A stretch of 64,000 bases of DNA from Avoscillospira sp045579045 (GCA_045579045.1 JAZNLL010000120.1:1-64000); one strand, 5' to 3'; positions 1 through 8,828 are shown, counted from the first letter of the stretch. Numbers and translations: made by a program. The notes: generated from the letters alone by a model not told the origin.

Positions 1-3000
1 CAGCTTGGCATCTGCCACATCGGAATTCTCAATGAGGCAAATACCGTCAGCGCCGATACCGTAGTGACGGTCGCACTCGGAGATACACAGGGACTCGGGG
101 CAGTTGATGACGCCATCCCGGTTATCGAAGAGGATATAGTCGTTGCCGGTGCCTTCCATCTTATAGAACTTCAGCTGGGTATGGCTGCGGCGCATATTGT
201 TGATATCCACCAGCTCGGTGTTATCCTGCGTGAAGCGGCTGGCCATAATATCAGCCAGTGCGTTGGCTGTGTCCAGAGAAGTCAGGCAGGGAATGGACAG
301 CTGCATGGCTCTGCGATGAAGGACACGGAAATGGTCATAGGTGGAGACCACCAGATCGCCGGTGTAGACAATGAAGTTCACATCGCCGCTTTCCAGCACA
401 TCGAAGATATGGTCGGATTCCTTGATAGACTTGACCTGGTTGACCTGAATACCCAGCTTCTCGATGGCCAGGGCCGTCTTGGGCGTAGCATACATGGCAA
501 TGCCCAGGTCGTCCAGTTTCTTGGCAAGGCCCACCACTTCCAGCAGGTCATGATCGTCAACGGAGATCAGCACGCCAAGCTGCTTGCCGGGCTGGACGGA
601 GGCCACAGACATACCGGAGGAAGTCAGACCCTTGAACAGAGCTTCGGTCATGGTTCTGCCCAGACCCAGTGCTTCGCCGGTGGACTTCATTTCGGGGCCA
701 AGACGGGAGTTGGCATCAGACAGCTTCTCGAAGGAGAACACAGGCACCTTGACACAGAAGTAAGGAGGCGTGGGGTACAGGCCAACGCCGTAACCCAGAT
801 CCTTCAAAGGCTGGCCCATCATGACACGGGTTGCCAGATCCACCATGGGAACACCGGTGACCTTGGAAATATAGGGAATGGTACGGGAAGCTCTGGGGTT
901 CACTTCAATGACATAGAGCTTGCCGTTATAGAACAGGTACTGGATATTGACCAGACCCTTGGTCTTCATGGCCAGAGCCAGCTTGGTGGATACTTCCACC
1001 ACATTTTCGATCATGCGGTCGGTCATACCGAAGGGCGGATAGACAGCGATGGAGTCGCCGGAGTGGACACCGGCACGCTCCACATGGCGCATGATGCCGG
1101 GAATGAGGACATCCACGCCATCAGAGATGACATCCACTTCCAGTTCCATGCCACTCATGTATTTATCCACCAGGACGGAGTTTTCAATGCCCTGATTGAG
1201 GATCATTTCCATGTAGACACGGACATCCTCTGCCTCATGGGCGATGACCATGTTCTGACCGCCGATGACATAGGAAGGACGCAGCAACACGGGATAGCCC
1301 AGCATTTCTGCGGTTTCCAGTGCTTCTTCCAGAGAATCGACACCCTTGCCCTTGGGTCTGCGGATGCTGAATTCCTCCAGCAGGGCATCAAATCTGGCAC
1401 GGTCTTCCGCCAGGTCGATGCTGTCACGGCTGGTACCCAGAATGGGCACACCGCTCTTATCCAGGAACTCGGTCAGCTTGATGGCGGTCTGACCGCCGAA
1501 GGCAACGACAACGCCGACGGGCTTCTCCACCTCGATGATGTTCATGACATCTTCGGGGGTCAGAGGCTCGAAGTACAGGCGGTCGGCAGTATCATAGTCG
1601 GTGGAGACGGTTTCGGGGTTGTTGTTGACGATGACCACATCGTAGCCCAGTTCCTTCAAAGTCCACACGCAATGGACGGAGGAATAGTCAAATTCGATAC
1701 CCTGTCCGATTCGGATAGGACCGGAGCCCAGAACCATGACCACAGGTCTGCCGGAACGGCGGAAACGGCGGGCTTCGCAGAAGTTATCGAAAGTGGAATA
1801 GAAGTAAGGTGTGGTGGCATTGTACTCTGCAGCGCAGGTATCCACCATCTTGTAGTAAGCCCACTTCTTGGGGGGCAGCTCGTGACCGGTGATGCGCTCC
1901 AGAGCCTTGTCGGGATAGCCCATCTTCTTGGCCTTCATATATTCCTTCTTGTCCAGTGCCACACCTTCGATGGACTTTTCAAATTCCACCAGGTTCAGCA
2001 GCTTGCCCAGGAACCACTCATCGATCATGGTGATGCGGTGGATGTCATCGATAGACCAGCCGGCCTTCAAGGCTTCAAAGACGGTGAACAGGCGGCGGTC
2101 ATCCTGATGTTGGAGACGCTGCTCCAGAGTTTCCTCGGAAATGGGCTTTGCATTGAGGGTATCCAGACCGATCTCGGCACCGCGGACAGCCTTCATGATG
2201 GCCATTTCAAAGCTGGGGGCGATGGACATGACTTCGCCGGTGGCCTTCATCTGGGTACCCAGTTCACGGCTGGAGCCATAGAATTTATCGAAGGGCCACT
2301 TGGGGAACTTAACGACTACATAGTCCACCGCAGGCTCGAAGCAGGCGCAGGTCTTACCGGTGATATCGTTGGTGATCTCGTCCAGAGTATAGCCCAGAGC
2401 CACCTTGGTGGTAATCTTTGCAATGGGATAGCCCGTGGCCTTGGAGGCCAGAGCGGAGGAACGGGACACACGGGGATTGACCTCAATAACAGCATATTCA
2501 AAGCTTTCGGGATTCAGAGCAAACTGGCAGTTGCAGCCGCCCACGATTTCCAGCGCTTCCACGATATCCAGAGCGGCCTTGCGGAGCATCTGGTATTCCT
2601 TCTGTGCCAGAGTCAGGGCCGGAGCCACAACGATGGAGTCGCCGGTGTGGACGCCCACAGGGTCAAAGTTTTCCATGGAGCAGACGGCAATGGCGTTGCC
2701 GGCGGCATCCCGCATGGTCTCAAATTCGATCTCCTTCCAGCCCTTGATATAGCGCTCCACCAGAATCTGGGTAATGGGAGACATATCAAGGCCCGTACGG
2801 GCGACAATACGCAGTTCCTCTTCGGAATAGGCAACACCGCCGCCTGCACCGCCCAGGGTGAAGGCAGGACGGACGATGACAGGATAGCCGATGCGGTCGG
2901 CAACCGCCAGAGACTCTTCCAGGGTATTGGCGATATCGGAGGCGATGGTGGGCTGATGGATGCTGTCCATGGTATCCTTGAACAGCTGACGGTCTTCTGC

Positions 3001-3375
3001 CTTGGAAATCGATTCGGCATTGGTGCCCAGGAGCTTCACATTGTGGCTCTGAAGGAAGCCTTCCTTATTCAGCTCCATGGCAATGGTCAGACCCACCTGA
3101 CCGCCAAGACCGGCCAGCATGGAATCGGGCTTTTCTTTTTCAATGATACGTTTGATGGTCTGAGAGGTCAGAGGTTCCAGATAGATCTCATCGGCCATGG
3201 CGTTATCGGTCATGATGGTGGCGGGGTTGGAATTGACCAGCACCACATCCAAGCCTGCTTCTTTCAGCACGCGGCAGGCCTGGGCGCCGGCATAGTCAAA
3301 CTCTGCAGCCTGACCGATGACGATAGGGCCGGAGCCGATGACAAGAACTTTTTTAATCTGCGGATTCAGCGGCAT
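1..3375 (-). CDS. carB-dapF: Carbamoyl-phosphate synthase large subunit fused to diaminopimelate epimerase (partial)
   Basis: CarB makes carbamoyl phosphate from bicarbonate, ammonia and two ATP for pyrimidine and arginine synthesis. The ATG lies 3 bases after the carA stop. I see both synthetase halves, each opening with a nucleotide-binding motif (GSGPIVIGQAAEFDYAG near residue 13; GSGPIRIGQGIEFDYSS in the second half), two ATP-grasp regions, and a C-terminal MGS-like allosteric domain ending near residue 1060. The frame then continues without a stop into a typical DapF N-terminus (LKFYKMEGTGNDYILFD from about residue 1068, then CDRHYGIGADGICLI) up to the window edge. I read every codon across the junction and found no stop. 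DapF interconverts LL- and meso-diaminopimelate for lysine and peptidoglycan. Its catalytic cysteines lie beyond the window. An internal start at Met1061 cannot be excluded, but it lacks a clear ribosome site. Confidence 0.93.
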   Translation of the reverse strand, partial: MPLNPQIKKVLVIGSGPIVIGQAAEFDYAGAQACRVLKEAGLDVVLVNSNPATIMTDNAMADEIYLEPLTSQTIKRIIEKEKPDSMLAGLGGQVGLTIAMELNKEGFLQSHNVKLLGTNAESISKAEDRQLFKDTMDSIHQPTIASDIANTLEESLAVADRIGYPVIVRPAFTLGGAGGGVAYSEEELRIVARTGLDMSPITQILVERYIKGWKEIEFETMRDAAGNAIAVCSMENFDPVGVHTGDSIVVAPALTLAQKEYQMLRKAALDIVEALEIVGGCNCQFALNPESFEYAVIEVNPRVSRSSALASKATGYPIAKITTKVALGYTLDEITNDITGKTCACFEPAVDYVVVKFPKWPFDKFYGSSRELGTQMKATGEVMSIAPSFEMAIMKAVRGAEIGLDTLNAKPISEETLEQRLQHQDDRRLFTVFEALKAGWSIDDIHRITMIDEWFLGKLLNLVEFEKSIEGVALDKKEYMKAKKMGYPDKALERITGHELPPKKWAYYKMVDTCAAEYNATTPYFYSTFDNFCEARRFRRSGRPVVMVLGSGPIRIGQGIEFDYSSVHCVWTLKELGYDVVIVNNNPETVSTDYDTADRLYFEPLTPEDVMNIIEVEKPVGVVVAFGGQTAIKLTEFLDKSGVPILGTSRDSIDLAEDRARFDALLEEFSIRRPKGKGVDSLEEALETAEMLGYPVLLRPSYVIGGQNMVIAHEAEDVRVYMEMILNQGIENSVLVDKYMSGMELEVDVISDGVDVLIPGIMRHVERAGVHSGDSIAVYPPFGMTDRMIENVVEVSTKLALAMKTKGLVNIQYLFYNGKLYVIEVNPRASRTIPYISKVTGVPMVDLATRVMMGQPLKDLGYGVGLYPTPPYFCVKVPVFSFEKLSDANSRLGPEMKSTGEALGLGRTMTEALFKGLTSSGMSVASVQPGKQLGVLISVDDHDLLEVVGLAKKLDDLGIAMYATPKTALAIEKLGIQVNQVKSIKESDHIFDVLESGDVNFIVYTGDLVVSTYDHFRVLHRRAMQLSIPCLTSLDTANALADIMASRFTQDNTELVDINNMRRSHTQLKFYKMEGTGNDYILFDNRDGVINCPESLCISECDRHYGIGADGICLIENSDVADAKL

Positions 3376-3378
3376 AGT

Positions 3379-4440
3379 TTAACCCTCCTTCATCATGGTC
3401 ATGAATTGTTCGTAGAGCATATTGGCGTTCTTTGCGCCGGTGGTGCAGCCATCGGGATGGAACTGCACGGAAAATGCCTTGTGGGCAGGATAGCGGAGAC
3501 CTTCGTTGGAGCCGTCGTTCACATTGCGGAAGGTCTCTTCGGCATTGGGAACGGTCTCTGCCAGAACCTTGTAGCCATGGTTCTGGGCGGTGATATAAGT
3601 CCGGGTGCCGCTGAGGTCACGGCAGGGCTGATTGCCGCCGCGATGACCGTATTTCATCTTCTTGGTCTTACCGCCCATGGCGATGGCCAGCATCTGGTGA
3701 CCCAGACCCACAGCCATGATGGGGGTTTTGCCGATGAGGCTCTTGATGACCTCGATGCAGGCAGTATTTTCGGCAGGATTGCCGGGGCCGCCGGAAAGGA
3801 CGATACCATCGGGTTCCAGAGCCAAAATGTCCTCGGCGGTGGTGAAGGCAGGAACGACTGTGACCTTGCAGCCGCGCTGGTTGAGAGAACGGATGAGGCT
3901 CTTCTGGACACCGTAGTCCACCAGAACCACATGGGTCTGCTGCTCCCCTTCTGCTTCGCAGACATAGGATGCCTCGCAGGTAGCCTTGGAAACGGTATCT
4001 TTTGCGGTAAAGGCAGCGATCTCCTCAAAGACCTCCGGCAGCTTTTCCGTGATCATGGCATTGACCACGCCGTATTCCCGGATACGGTTGGTCAGCTCCC
4101 GGGTATCCACGCCGCACAGGCCGGGGATATTATGCTTTTTCAGGAAGGTATCCAGATCGTATTCGCAGCGGAAATTGCTGGGCAGGTGGCAGAACTCCTT
4201 GACCACATAGCCGCTGAGCAGCGGTTTGCCCTCGAAATCCTCCTCCATGATGCCGTAGTTGCCCACAGTGGGGAAGGTCTGCATCAAAATCTGACCGCAG
4301 TAGCGGGGGTCTGTGAGATTTTCCACATAGCCGACCACGCCGGTATGGAACACCAGTTCGCCCATGACGGCCTCATCGGCGCCAAAGGCCCAGCCCTGGA
4401 AAATCGTACCGTCTTCCAAAATCAAGTATCTCTTCTTCAT
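3379..4440 (-). CDS. carA: Carbamoyl-phosphate synthase small subunit, catalytic cysteine missing
   Basis: CarA normally hydrolyses glutamine and channels ammonia to CarB. The 353-residue protein has the N-terminal CPSase domain (LEDGTIFQGWAFGA, HTGVVGYVENLTDPRY) and a class I glutamine amidotransferase domain (LSGGPGNP; MKYGHRGGNQPC). The nucleophile motif, usually GICLGHQ, reads AVGLGHQ here, with codon GGT where the catalytic Cys codon should be. The His-Glu end of the triad, usually HPEAS, reads QFHPDGC, so His is kept and Glu is replaced by Asp. Family knowledge says this should abolish glutaminase activity, leaving a structural subunit and an ammonia-dependent enzyme. The start has an AGAAGGA ribosome site. 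carB follows 3 bases downstream. Confidence 0.95.
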   Translation of the reverse strand: MKKRYLILEDGTIFQGWAFGADEAVMGELVFHTGVVGYVENLTDPRYCGQILMQTFPTVGNYGIMEEDFEGKPLLSGYVVKEFCHLPSNFRCEYDLDTFLKKHNIPGLCGVDTRELTNRIREYGVVNAMITEKLPEVFEEIAAFTAKDTVSKATCEASYVCEAEGEQQTHVVLVDYGVQKSLIRSLNQRGCKVTVVPAFTTAEDILALEPDGIVLSGGPGNPAENTACIEVIKSLIGKTPIMAVGLGHQMLAIAMGGKTKKMKYGHRGGNQPCRDLSGTRTYITAQNHGYKVLAETVPNAEETFRNVNDGSNEGLRYPAHKAFSVQFHPDGCTTGAKNANMLYEQFMTMMKEG

Positions 4441-4460
4441 GCTGTCACATCCTTCTCAGC

Positions 4461-4644
4461 TTATAAAAAAACGGCTTTTCCGAAAGCAGCACCACAAAAA
4501 GGGAAACGAACTTTCGAAAAAACCGAAACGGAAACAAAACTCCCGACCTGACCGGGATCGCAACAAGTGTAAACTTTGCTGTGTACCATGGTATGCATCA
4601 TAACAGGTTGCGCTCCTTTCAGCCGTTGTTTTACTCTGTCGATT
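4461..4644 (-). promoter_or_regulatory. carA leader with possible attenuator hairpins and leader peptide
   Basis: The transcript from the carAB promoter has a leader of about 200 bases. It holds a small frame of 46 codons (ATG at 4601, stop at 4461) behind a GAAAGGAG sequence. It also has a stem TCCCG/CGGGA at 4541-4557 followed by a T-rich run, and a weak stem GCTTT/AAAGC before seven T at about 4465-4490. Both stems resemble short terminators, so attenuation is possible. I do not see a clear PyrR binding motif. The stems are weak and this is a low-confidence reading. Confidence 0.3.
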
Positions 4645-4673
4645 ATCATATCGCATGGGGGAAAAATAGTCAA
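4645..4673 (-). promoter_or_regulatory. Sigma-A promoter of carAB
   Basis: On the minus strand TTGACT (4668-4673) and TATGAT (4645-4650) are separated by exactly 17 bases. This is the only good promoter upstream of carA. Confidence 0.8.
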
Positions 4674-4745
4674 GTTCTGACGGAAAATGTGCCGTAAAAA
4701 AACGAAAGAAATCCTTGCGCTTTCTTTGTCTACTTTGTACATTCC

Positions 4746-4781
4746 TTCAAAAAATATCAGGGTGACCGAAGTCACCCTGAT
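4746..4781 (-). terminator. Intrinsic terminator of the NSS transporter gene
   Basis: A perfect 11-base stem ATCAGGGTGAC/GTCACCCTGAT with a TTCG loop on the minus strand (4756-4781) is followed by ATTTTTTG. It lies just after the stop of the transporter gene. Confidence 0.9.
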
Positions 4782-4788
4782 AAACATA

Positions 4789-6186
4789 TTATACCAGCAG
4801 ACCCAGAGCCTGTGCCAGCAGCAGAACCAGCATCACGGGAGTCACGAACTTGACCATGACCACATAGAGCTTTTCTCTGCCGAATTCCAGACCGCCCAGC
4901 GTGACCTCTTCCACAACGGTCTTGGGCATGACCACCCAGCCGATAAGGATGCAGGTTGCAATGGCAACCACGGGCATGAGGATATAGTTGGACAGATAGT
5001 CCATGACATCCAGAACCTGACCCACGGAGCCGTTGGGCAGAGCCAGTTCGAAGTACAGCACATTGTAGCCGAAGCAGACCAGCAGACCCAGAACCAGAGC
5101 CAGCAGCGTCACGATCACGGTAGCCTTCTTCCGCTCCATATGGAACTTATCCATGAAGCTGGCAACGACTGCTTCCATAATGGAGATGGAGGAAGTCAGA
5201 GCCGCAAAGGTGACCATGACAAAGAAGGTAATGGCAACAGCAATGCCGACACCGCCCATGGCTTCAAAGACCTTGGGCAGAGAGACGAACATGAGGCTGG
5301 GACCGGCAGACATGCCTTCGGTACCCATGAAGGTGTAGACGGCAGGCACGATCATCAGACCGGCCAGGAATGCCACGATGGTATCAAACAGCTCGATCTG
5401 ATTGACGGATTTGATCAGATTGGTCTCCTTCTTGACATAGGAACCGTAGGTGATCATGATACCCATGGCAACGGAGATGGAATAGAACAGCTGACCCATG
5501 GCATCCATGATCACATGGACGAAGTCGCCGAAGGTCATACCGGTGAAGTTGGGCACGGCATAGATCTTCAGACCCTCCAGACCGGTACGGGTCACGCCGT
5601 TGGCATCCGTATGGGACAGGGTCAGAGAGAAGACGGAAATGGCCACGATCAGAACCAGCAGAATGGGCATCATGATCTTGGACATCTTCTCAATGCCGTT
5701 GTTAACACCCATAAAGACCACAACAGCAGTCAGGCCAAGGAACACCACAAACCAGAGCACAGGCTCCCACTGGGCAGTAATAAAACCGGTGAAGAAGCCG
5801 TCTGCCACAGCATTGGCAGCATTGCCGGAGACATAGACAGACAGATACTTGAGAATCCAGCCGCCGATGACGCTGTAATAAGGCAGAATGATGGCAGGCA
5901 CGATGCAGGCCAGAACACCGATCCACTTAAACTTTCCGTGGAGCACACCGTAGGCCGTCAGAGGGCTCTGACCGGTCTTACGGCCAATGGCGATCTCGGA
6001 GGTCAGCAGAGCGAAGCCGAAGGTCAGCGCCAAAATCACATAGCACAGCAGGAACACACCGCCGCCATCCTTGGCAGCCAGATAAGGGAATCGCCAAATG
6101 TTTCCCAGACCAACGGCGCTGCCGGCAGCAGCCAGCACAAAACCGATGGAACCGGAAAAATTACTTCTTTTCTGTTTATTTTCCAT
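4789..6186 (-). CDS. Sodium-dependent NSS-family transporter
   Basis: This is a member of the neurotransmitter:sodium symporter family (SLC6/LeuT type), an inner-membrane protein that imports amino acids or related amines with sodium. The signature SAVGLGNIWRFPYLAAKDGGG follows a short cytoplasmic tail, and about 11 to 12 hydrophobic segments fill the remainder. The length (465 residues) fits bacterial members. I place the start at MENKQKRSNFSG because GGAAGGAAAG lies upstream of it; a longer frame exists but has no ribosome site. The gene stands alone between its own promoter and terminator. The substrate cannot be told from sequence. Confidence 0.93.
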   Translation of the reverse strand: MENKQKRSNFSGSIGFVLAAAGSAVGLGNIWRFPYLAAKDGGGVFLLCYVILALTFGFALLTSEIAIGRKTGQSPLTAYGVLHGKFKWIGVLACIVPAIILPYYSVIGGWILKYLSVYVSGNAANAVADGFFTGFITAQWEPVLWFVVFLGLTAVVVFMGVNNGIEKMSKIMMPILLVLIVAISVFSLTLSHTDANGVTRTGLEGLKIYAVPNFTGMTFGDFVHVIMDAMGQLFYSISVAMGIMITYGSYVKKETNLIKSVNQIELFDTIVAFLAGLMIVPAVYTFMGTEGMSAGPSLMFVSLPKVFEAMGGVGIAVAITFFVMVTFAALTSSISIMEAVVASFMDKFHMERKKATVIVTLLALVLGLLVCFGYNVLYFELALPNGSVGQVLDVMDYLSNYILMPVVAIATCILIGWVVMPKTVVEEVTLGGLEFGREKLYVVMVKFVTPVMLVLLLAQALGLLV

Positions 6187-6221
6187 GGGAGTTCTTTCCT
6201 TCCAAACGCAAAATCCCAATT

Positions 6222-6250
6222 ATTTTATCACAATTTTCTGTATATTTCAA
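6222..6250 (-). promoter_or_regulatory. Promoter of the NSS transporter gene
   Basis: Minus strand TTGAAA (6245-6250), 17 bases, TAAAAT (6222-6227), placed about 35 bases before the chosen start codon. Confidence 0.75.
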
Positions 6251-6263
6251 CATAATGTTTTAA

Positions 6264-6303
6264 ATAAAAAAAGTGCACCCAAACACATCGGTCGGGTGCA
6301 CTT
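6264..6303 (-). terminator. Terminator of the dCMP deaminase gene
   Basis: Stem AAGTGCACCC/GGGTGCACTT with a 13-base loop (6271-6303), followed on the minus strand by seven T. Confidence 0.88.
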
Positions 6304-6312
6304 CGGAAAATT

Positions 6313-6807
6313 TTACTTTTTATTCTCTTCGGGGACAAAGTCCAGGGTAATGCTCTCCAGCGTGGGGTTCAGCTGCGTATACTTGACACCGGCTGCATCC
6401 AGCATCCGCTTGGAGGCGAGGGTGCCGGGAGTAGTTGCATACTTGTCGGACAGGTACAGCACTTCTTTGATACCGCTCTGGATGATGGCCTTGGCACATT
6501 CGTTGCAGGGAAACAGCGCCACATAGATCCGGCTGCCGCGCAGGTCACGGCCGTTGGCGTTGAGAATGGCATTCAGCTCCGCATGAACCACGAAGGGATA
6601 TTTGGTCTCTGCGCCTTCCCGATCCCAGGGGAATTCGTCATCGGAACAGCCCTTGGGCATACCGTTATAGCCGGTGGAAATGATGATATTATCGGCAGAT
6701 ACAATACAGGCACCTACCTGCGTACTGGGGTCTTTGCTTCTTCTTGCAGCCAGCATGGCAATACCCATGAAGTATTCATCCCAGCTGATGTAATCCATCC
6801 GTTTCAT
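6313..6807 (-). CDS. dCMP/cytidine deaminase family protein (ComEB-like)
   Basis: Probable deoxycytidylate deaminase, converting dCMP to dUMP for thymidylate synthesis. The zinc-binding motifs of the cytidine deaminase fold are intact: VVHAELNA (His ligand and catalytic Glu) and PCNECAK (two Cys ligands). The N-terminal WDEYFMGIAMLAARRSKDP is typical of the dCMP deaminase/ComEB group, and the length (164 residues) fits. The start is the ATG at 6807, behind AGGGAG with 8 bases of spacing, rather than the GTG two codons earlier, which would sit almost on the ribosome site. The gene is monocistronic, with its own promoter and terminator. Confidence 0.92.
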   Translation of the reverse strand: MKRMDYISWDEYFMGIAMLAARRSKDPSTQVGACIVSADNIIISTGYNGMPKGCSDDEFPWDREGAETKYPFVVHAELNAILNANGRDLRGSRIYVALFPCNECAKAIIQSGIKEVLYLSDKYATTPGTLASKRMLDAAGVKYTQLNPTLESITLDFVPEENKK

Positions 6808-6843
6808 AGACACAACTCCCTATTTTTCTTCAAGATGTTCTTA

Positions 6844-6872
6844 ATTTTACCGAAAAACTCGCCAAATGTCAA
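6844..6872 (-). promoter_or_regulatory. Promoter of the dCMP deaminase gene
   Basis: Minus strand TTGACA (6867-6872, perfect consensus), 17 bases, TAAAAT (6844-6849). It overlaps the stop region of the upstream isomerase gene. Confidence 0.82.
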
Positions 6873-6874
6873 TT

Positions 6875-7756
6875 TTATTCTGCGGAAAGCAGCTCCGATG
6901 TGCCGGCAATGGCAGCGGTGCGGCAAGCATTTTCATAATAACGGCGGACATTGCGGATGCCAAGCTCCAGTGCCTCCACATCACCGGGGCCGGCATACTC
7001 TGTGGAGAACCAGCCGTCATAACCCTGCCGCAGGAGCATAGCAAAGACCGTTTCAAAATTCACAGAGCCGCGACCCATGGGCATTTCAATGAGATAGTTT
7101 CCTTCGGCAGAGACATAACAGCCCTCACCGGGATGGGGCATGGAGGCAGGACGAACCAGATAATCCTTCAGATGGACATGCTTGATGAGGGGCAGGAACA
7201 GACCGGCGCACTTCTCGGGCATTTCATCCACAAACAGGCAGTTGCCCAGATCCAGACAGACACCGGCAGGACGGTCCAGCTGTCCAAGAAAATCGCCAAA
7301 TCTGGCAGCACCGTTGCAGTAAAGGCCCTGATCCTCATAGAGGCACAGAACCCCCTTGTCGGCAGCATAGTCAAAGACCTCTCTGGCTTTGGGGGTCACC
7401 CGGTCCTTGATATCACGGAAGGTCACAGCACCGTAAGAGGGGGTCAGGCTCAATGCCAGCGTATGATGCAGATAAGGACTTCCGGCGGCAGCAGCACAGT
7501 CCACCCAGTTTTTCAGCTGAGAGACCCGGTCGATGCCGTCGTTGGCTGCCAGATCCACACCGGCAGAAAAACAGGTGATCTCCAGACCCTTTGCCCTTGC
7601 TTCATCGGCAACGGCTTTTGCCTTCTCCGGTGTGCTGTTTTCCAGCTCAAACATGGGGAACAGTTCCAGACCGGTAATGCGATTTTTTACGCAAAAGTCG
7701 ATCAATTGGCTGTAAGAAGTAAAAGACTGCGGTGCCATGAAGACGGAAAGTTTCAT
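6875..7756 (-). CDS. Sugar phosphate isomerase/epimerase (AP endonuclease 2-like TIM barrel)
   Basis: The 293-residue protein belongs to the xylose-isomerase-like TIM-barrel superfamily that includes IolE, IolI and many ketose epimerases. Visible features are MKLSVFMAPQSFTSY, LELFPMFEL, KGVLCLYEDQG (metal-ligand Glu), GVCLDLGNCLF (Asp), KHVHLKDYL (His) and the C-terminal WFSTEYAGPG (Glu), matching the metal site of the fold. The start is taken as the second of two ATG codons, six bases after GGGGAG. It has its own promoter and sits after the terminator of the sugar gene set upstream, so it may be controlled separately. The substrate is unknown. Confidence 0.87.
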   Translation of the reverse strand: MKLSVFMAPQSFTSYSQLIDFCVKNRITGLELFPMFELENSTPEKAKAVADEARAKGLEITCFSAGVDLAANDGIDRVSQLKNWVDCAAAAGSPYLHHTLALSLTPSYGAVTFRDIKDRVTPKAREVFDYAADKGVLCLYEDQGLYCNGAARFGDFLGQLDRPAGVCLDLGNCLFVDEMPEKCAGLFLPLIKHVHLKDYLVRPASMPHPGEGCYVSAEGNYLIEMPMGRGSVNFETVFAMLLRQGYDGWFSTEYAGPGDVEALELGIRNVRRYYENACRTAAIAGTSELLSAE

Positions 7757-7783
7757 CATATACTCCCCTTTTGCTTTTTTCTT

Positions 7784-7812
7784 ATCATAACACACGCATT
7801 TACTTCTGTCAT
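7784..7812 (-). promoter_or_regulatory. Promoter of the TIM-barrel isomerase gene
   Basis: Minus strand ATGACA (7807-7812), 17 bases, TATGAT (7784-7789), located between the upstream terminator and the start codon. Confidence 0.75.
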
Positions 7813-7845
7813 TAAAAAAGTGCGTCACCGTGGTGACGCACTTTT
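7811..7845 (-). terminator. Terminator after the DUF4432 gene
   Basis: Stem AAAAAGTGCGTCACC/GGTGACGCACTTTTT, symmetric and able to act on either strand. On the minus strand it follows the DUF4432 epimerase gene directly and slightly overlaps the next promoter. Confidence 0.88.
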
Positions 7846-7847
7846 TA

Positions 7848-8819
7848 TCATTTTTCAAAGAAATCAACGGTGAAGGAGTATTCCTTCTGCTCACCGGGCT
7901 TGATGAAGTGGAGCTGACCCTTCTGACGCAGGACATCACGGCCTTCGGGCGTGCTGTTGCCGGGTTCCAGACCCAGAACATAGTCGTGGCTGCCCATCAT
8001 CTTCCACTCACAGAACCGATCCAGAACCTTGGGATCAAAGGTGATGGTCAGACCCAGACCGATCTCGGGATTGTAAATAGAAGCCTTGCCTTCCTTATCA
8101 AACTCATGGAAGAAGCACTCTTCTTCATAGCCGTCCGTGGGCTCCAGCATCTGCAGATGGGTATCGATATTGGAAGCTGCCTTCTCGTTCCGGGGAATGA
8201 CCCGGTCGGAGGGGATGGAGACCTCTGCCTTTTCACTGAGCAGGGGGTAACCCATATTCATATGATAGAGGATCATGATGGGACTTTCGGTGTCGCCCAC
8301 ATTTTCCACAGTGTCGGTGAGGGTCACCTTGTTCTCCTTGGTGGAGAACTTGATCTGACGGTGCATCCGCAGCTTACGACTGAAGATACCGGCATCGTTG
8401 ATGTCCGCTTCCACTACCAGGGCATCGGCTTCCCGGTGCCACCAGATGTGCTCGGCAGGGGTGTTGGAAATGCTGCCGTGGAGCGGCAGTGCCTCGCCTT
8501 CGTCCACGCAGGGGCTGCCAACAGCCACCAGACCGCAGGTTGTCAGGAAACCGGCAGTGAAGCCCTTGAGCCAGCCGCCTTCCACATGGTCATAATAGGT
8601 GGGAGCCACATAGCCGTTGGCGGAGAAATAGCCCATGTTCCGACCCATAAAGGTCACACGGGACAGGTCTGCACAGCGGTCAGCAGAAATTGTACATTCC
8701 AGACCCAGACCGTTACGGACTTCAAACAGGCGCATACCGTCGCCTCTGCCGCCAATCAGGCGATGCTCTTCCACGCCGGAAAGCTGCTCTTCCCGACCGA
8801 TGTATTTGCTGTACTGCAT
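7848..8819 (-). CDS. DUF4432 family aldose 1-epimerase-like protein
   Basis: This 323-residue protein has the galactose-mutarotase-like beta-sandwich features of the DUF4432 family: ISADRCADLSRVTFMGRNMGY near the N-terminus, LPLHGSISNTPAEHIWW, and the C-terminal GSHDYVLGLEPGNSTPEGRD. Family members probably interconvert sugar anomers or epimers. It has a strong AGGAGGT ribosome site 4 bases before ATG and lies 9 bases after the FGGY kinase, so the two form an operon. A role in presenting the right anomer of the same sugar to the isomerase or kinase is inferred. There is no signal peptide, so it is cytoplasmic. Confidence 0.88.
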   Translation of the reverse strand: MQYSKYIGREEQLSGVEEHRLIGGRGDGMRLFEVRNGLGLECTISADRCADLSRVTFMGRNMGYFSANGYVAPTYYDHVEGGWLKGFTAGFLTTCGLVAVGSPCVDEGEALPLHGSISNTPAEHIWWHREADALVVEADINDAGIFSRKLRMHRQIKFSTKENKVTLTDTVENVGDTESPIMILYHMNMGYPLLSEKAEVSIPSDRVIPRNEKAASNIDTHLQMLEPTDGYEEECFFHEFDKEGKASIYNPEIGLGLTITFDPKVLDRFCEWKMMGSHDYVLGLEPGNSTPEGRDVLRQKGQLHFIKPGEQKEYSFTVDFFEK

Positions 8820-8828
8820 AAGTACCTC

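Noticed and set aside
64..4551. A 1495-codon open frame on the plus strand
   Set aside because: It is the exact antisense register of carA and carB-dapF; its composition (Gly, His, Asp, Gln rich) is typical of antisense frames in GC-rich genes.
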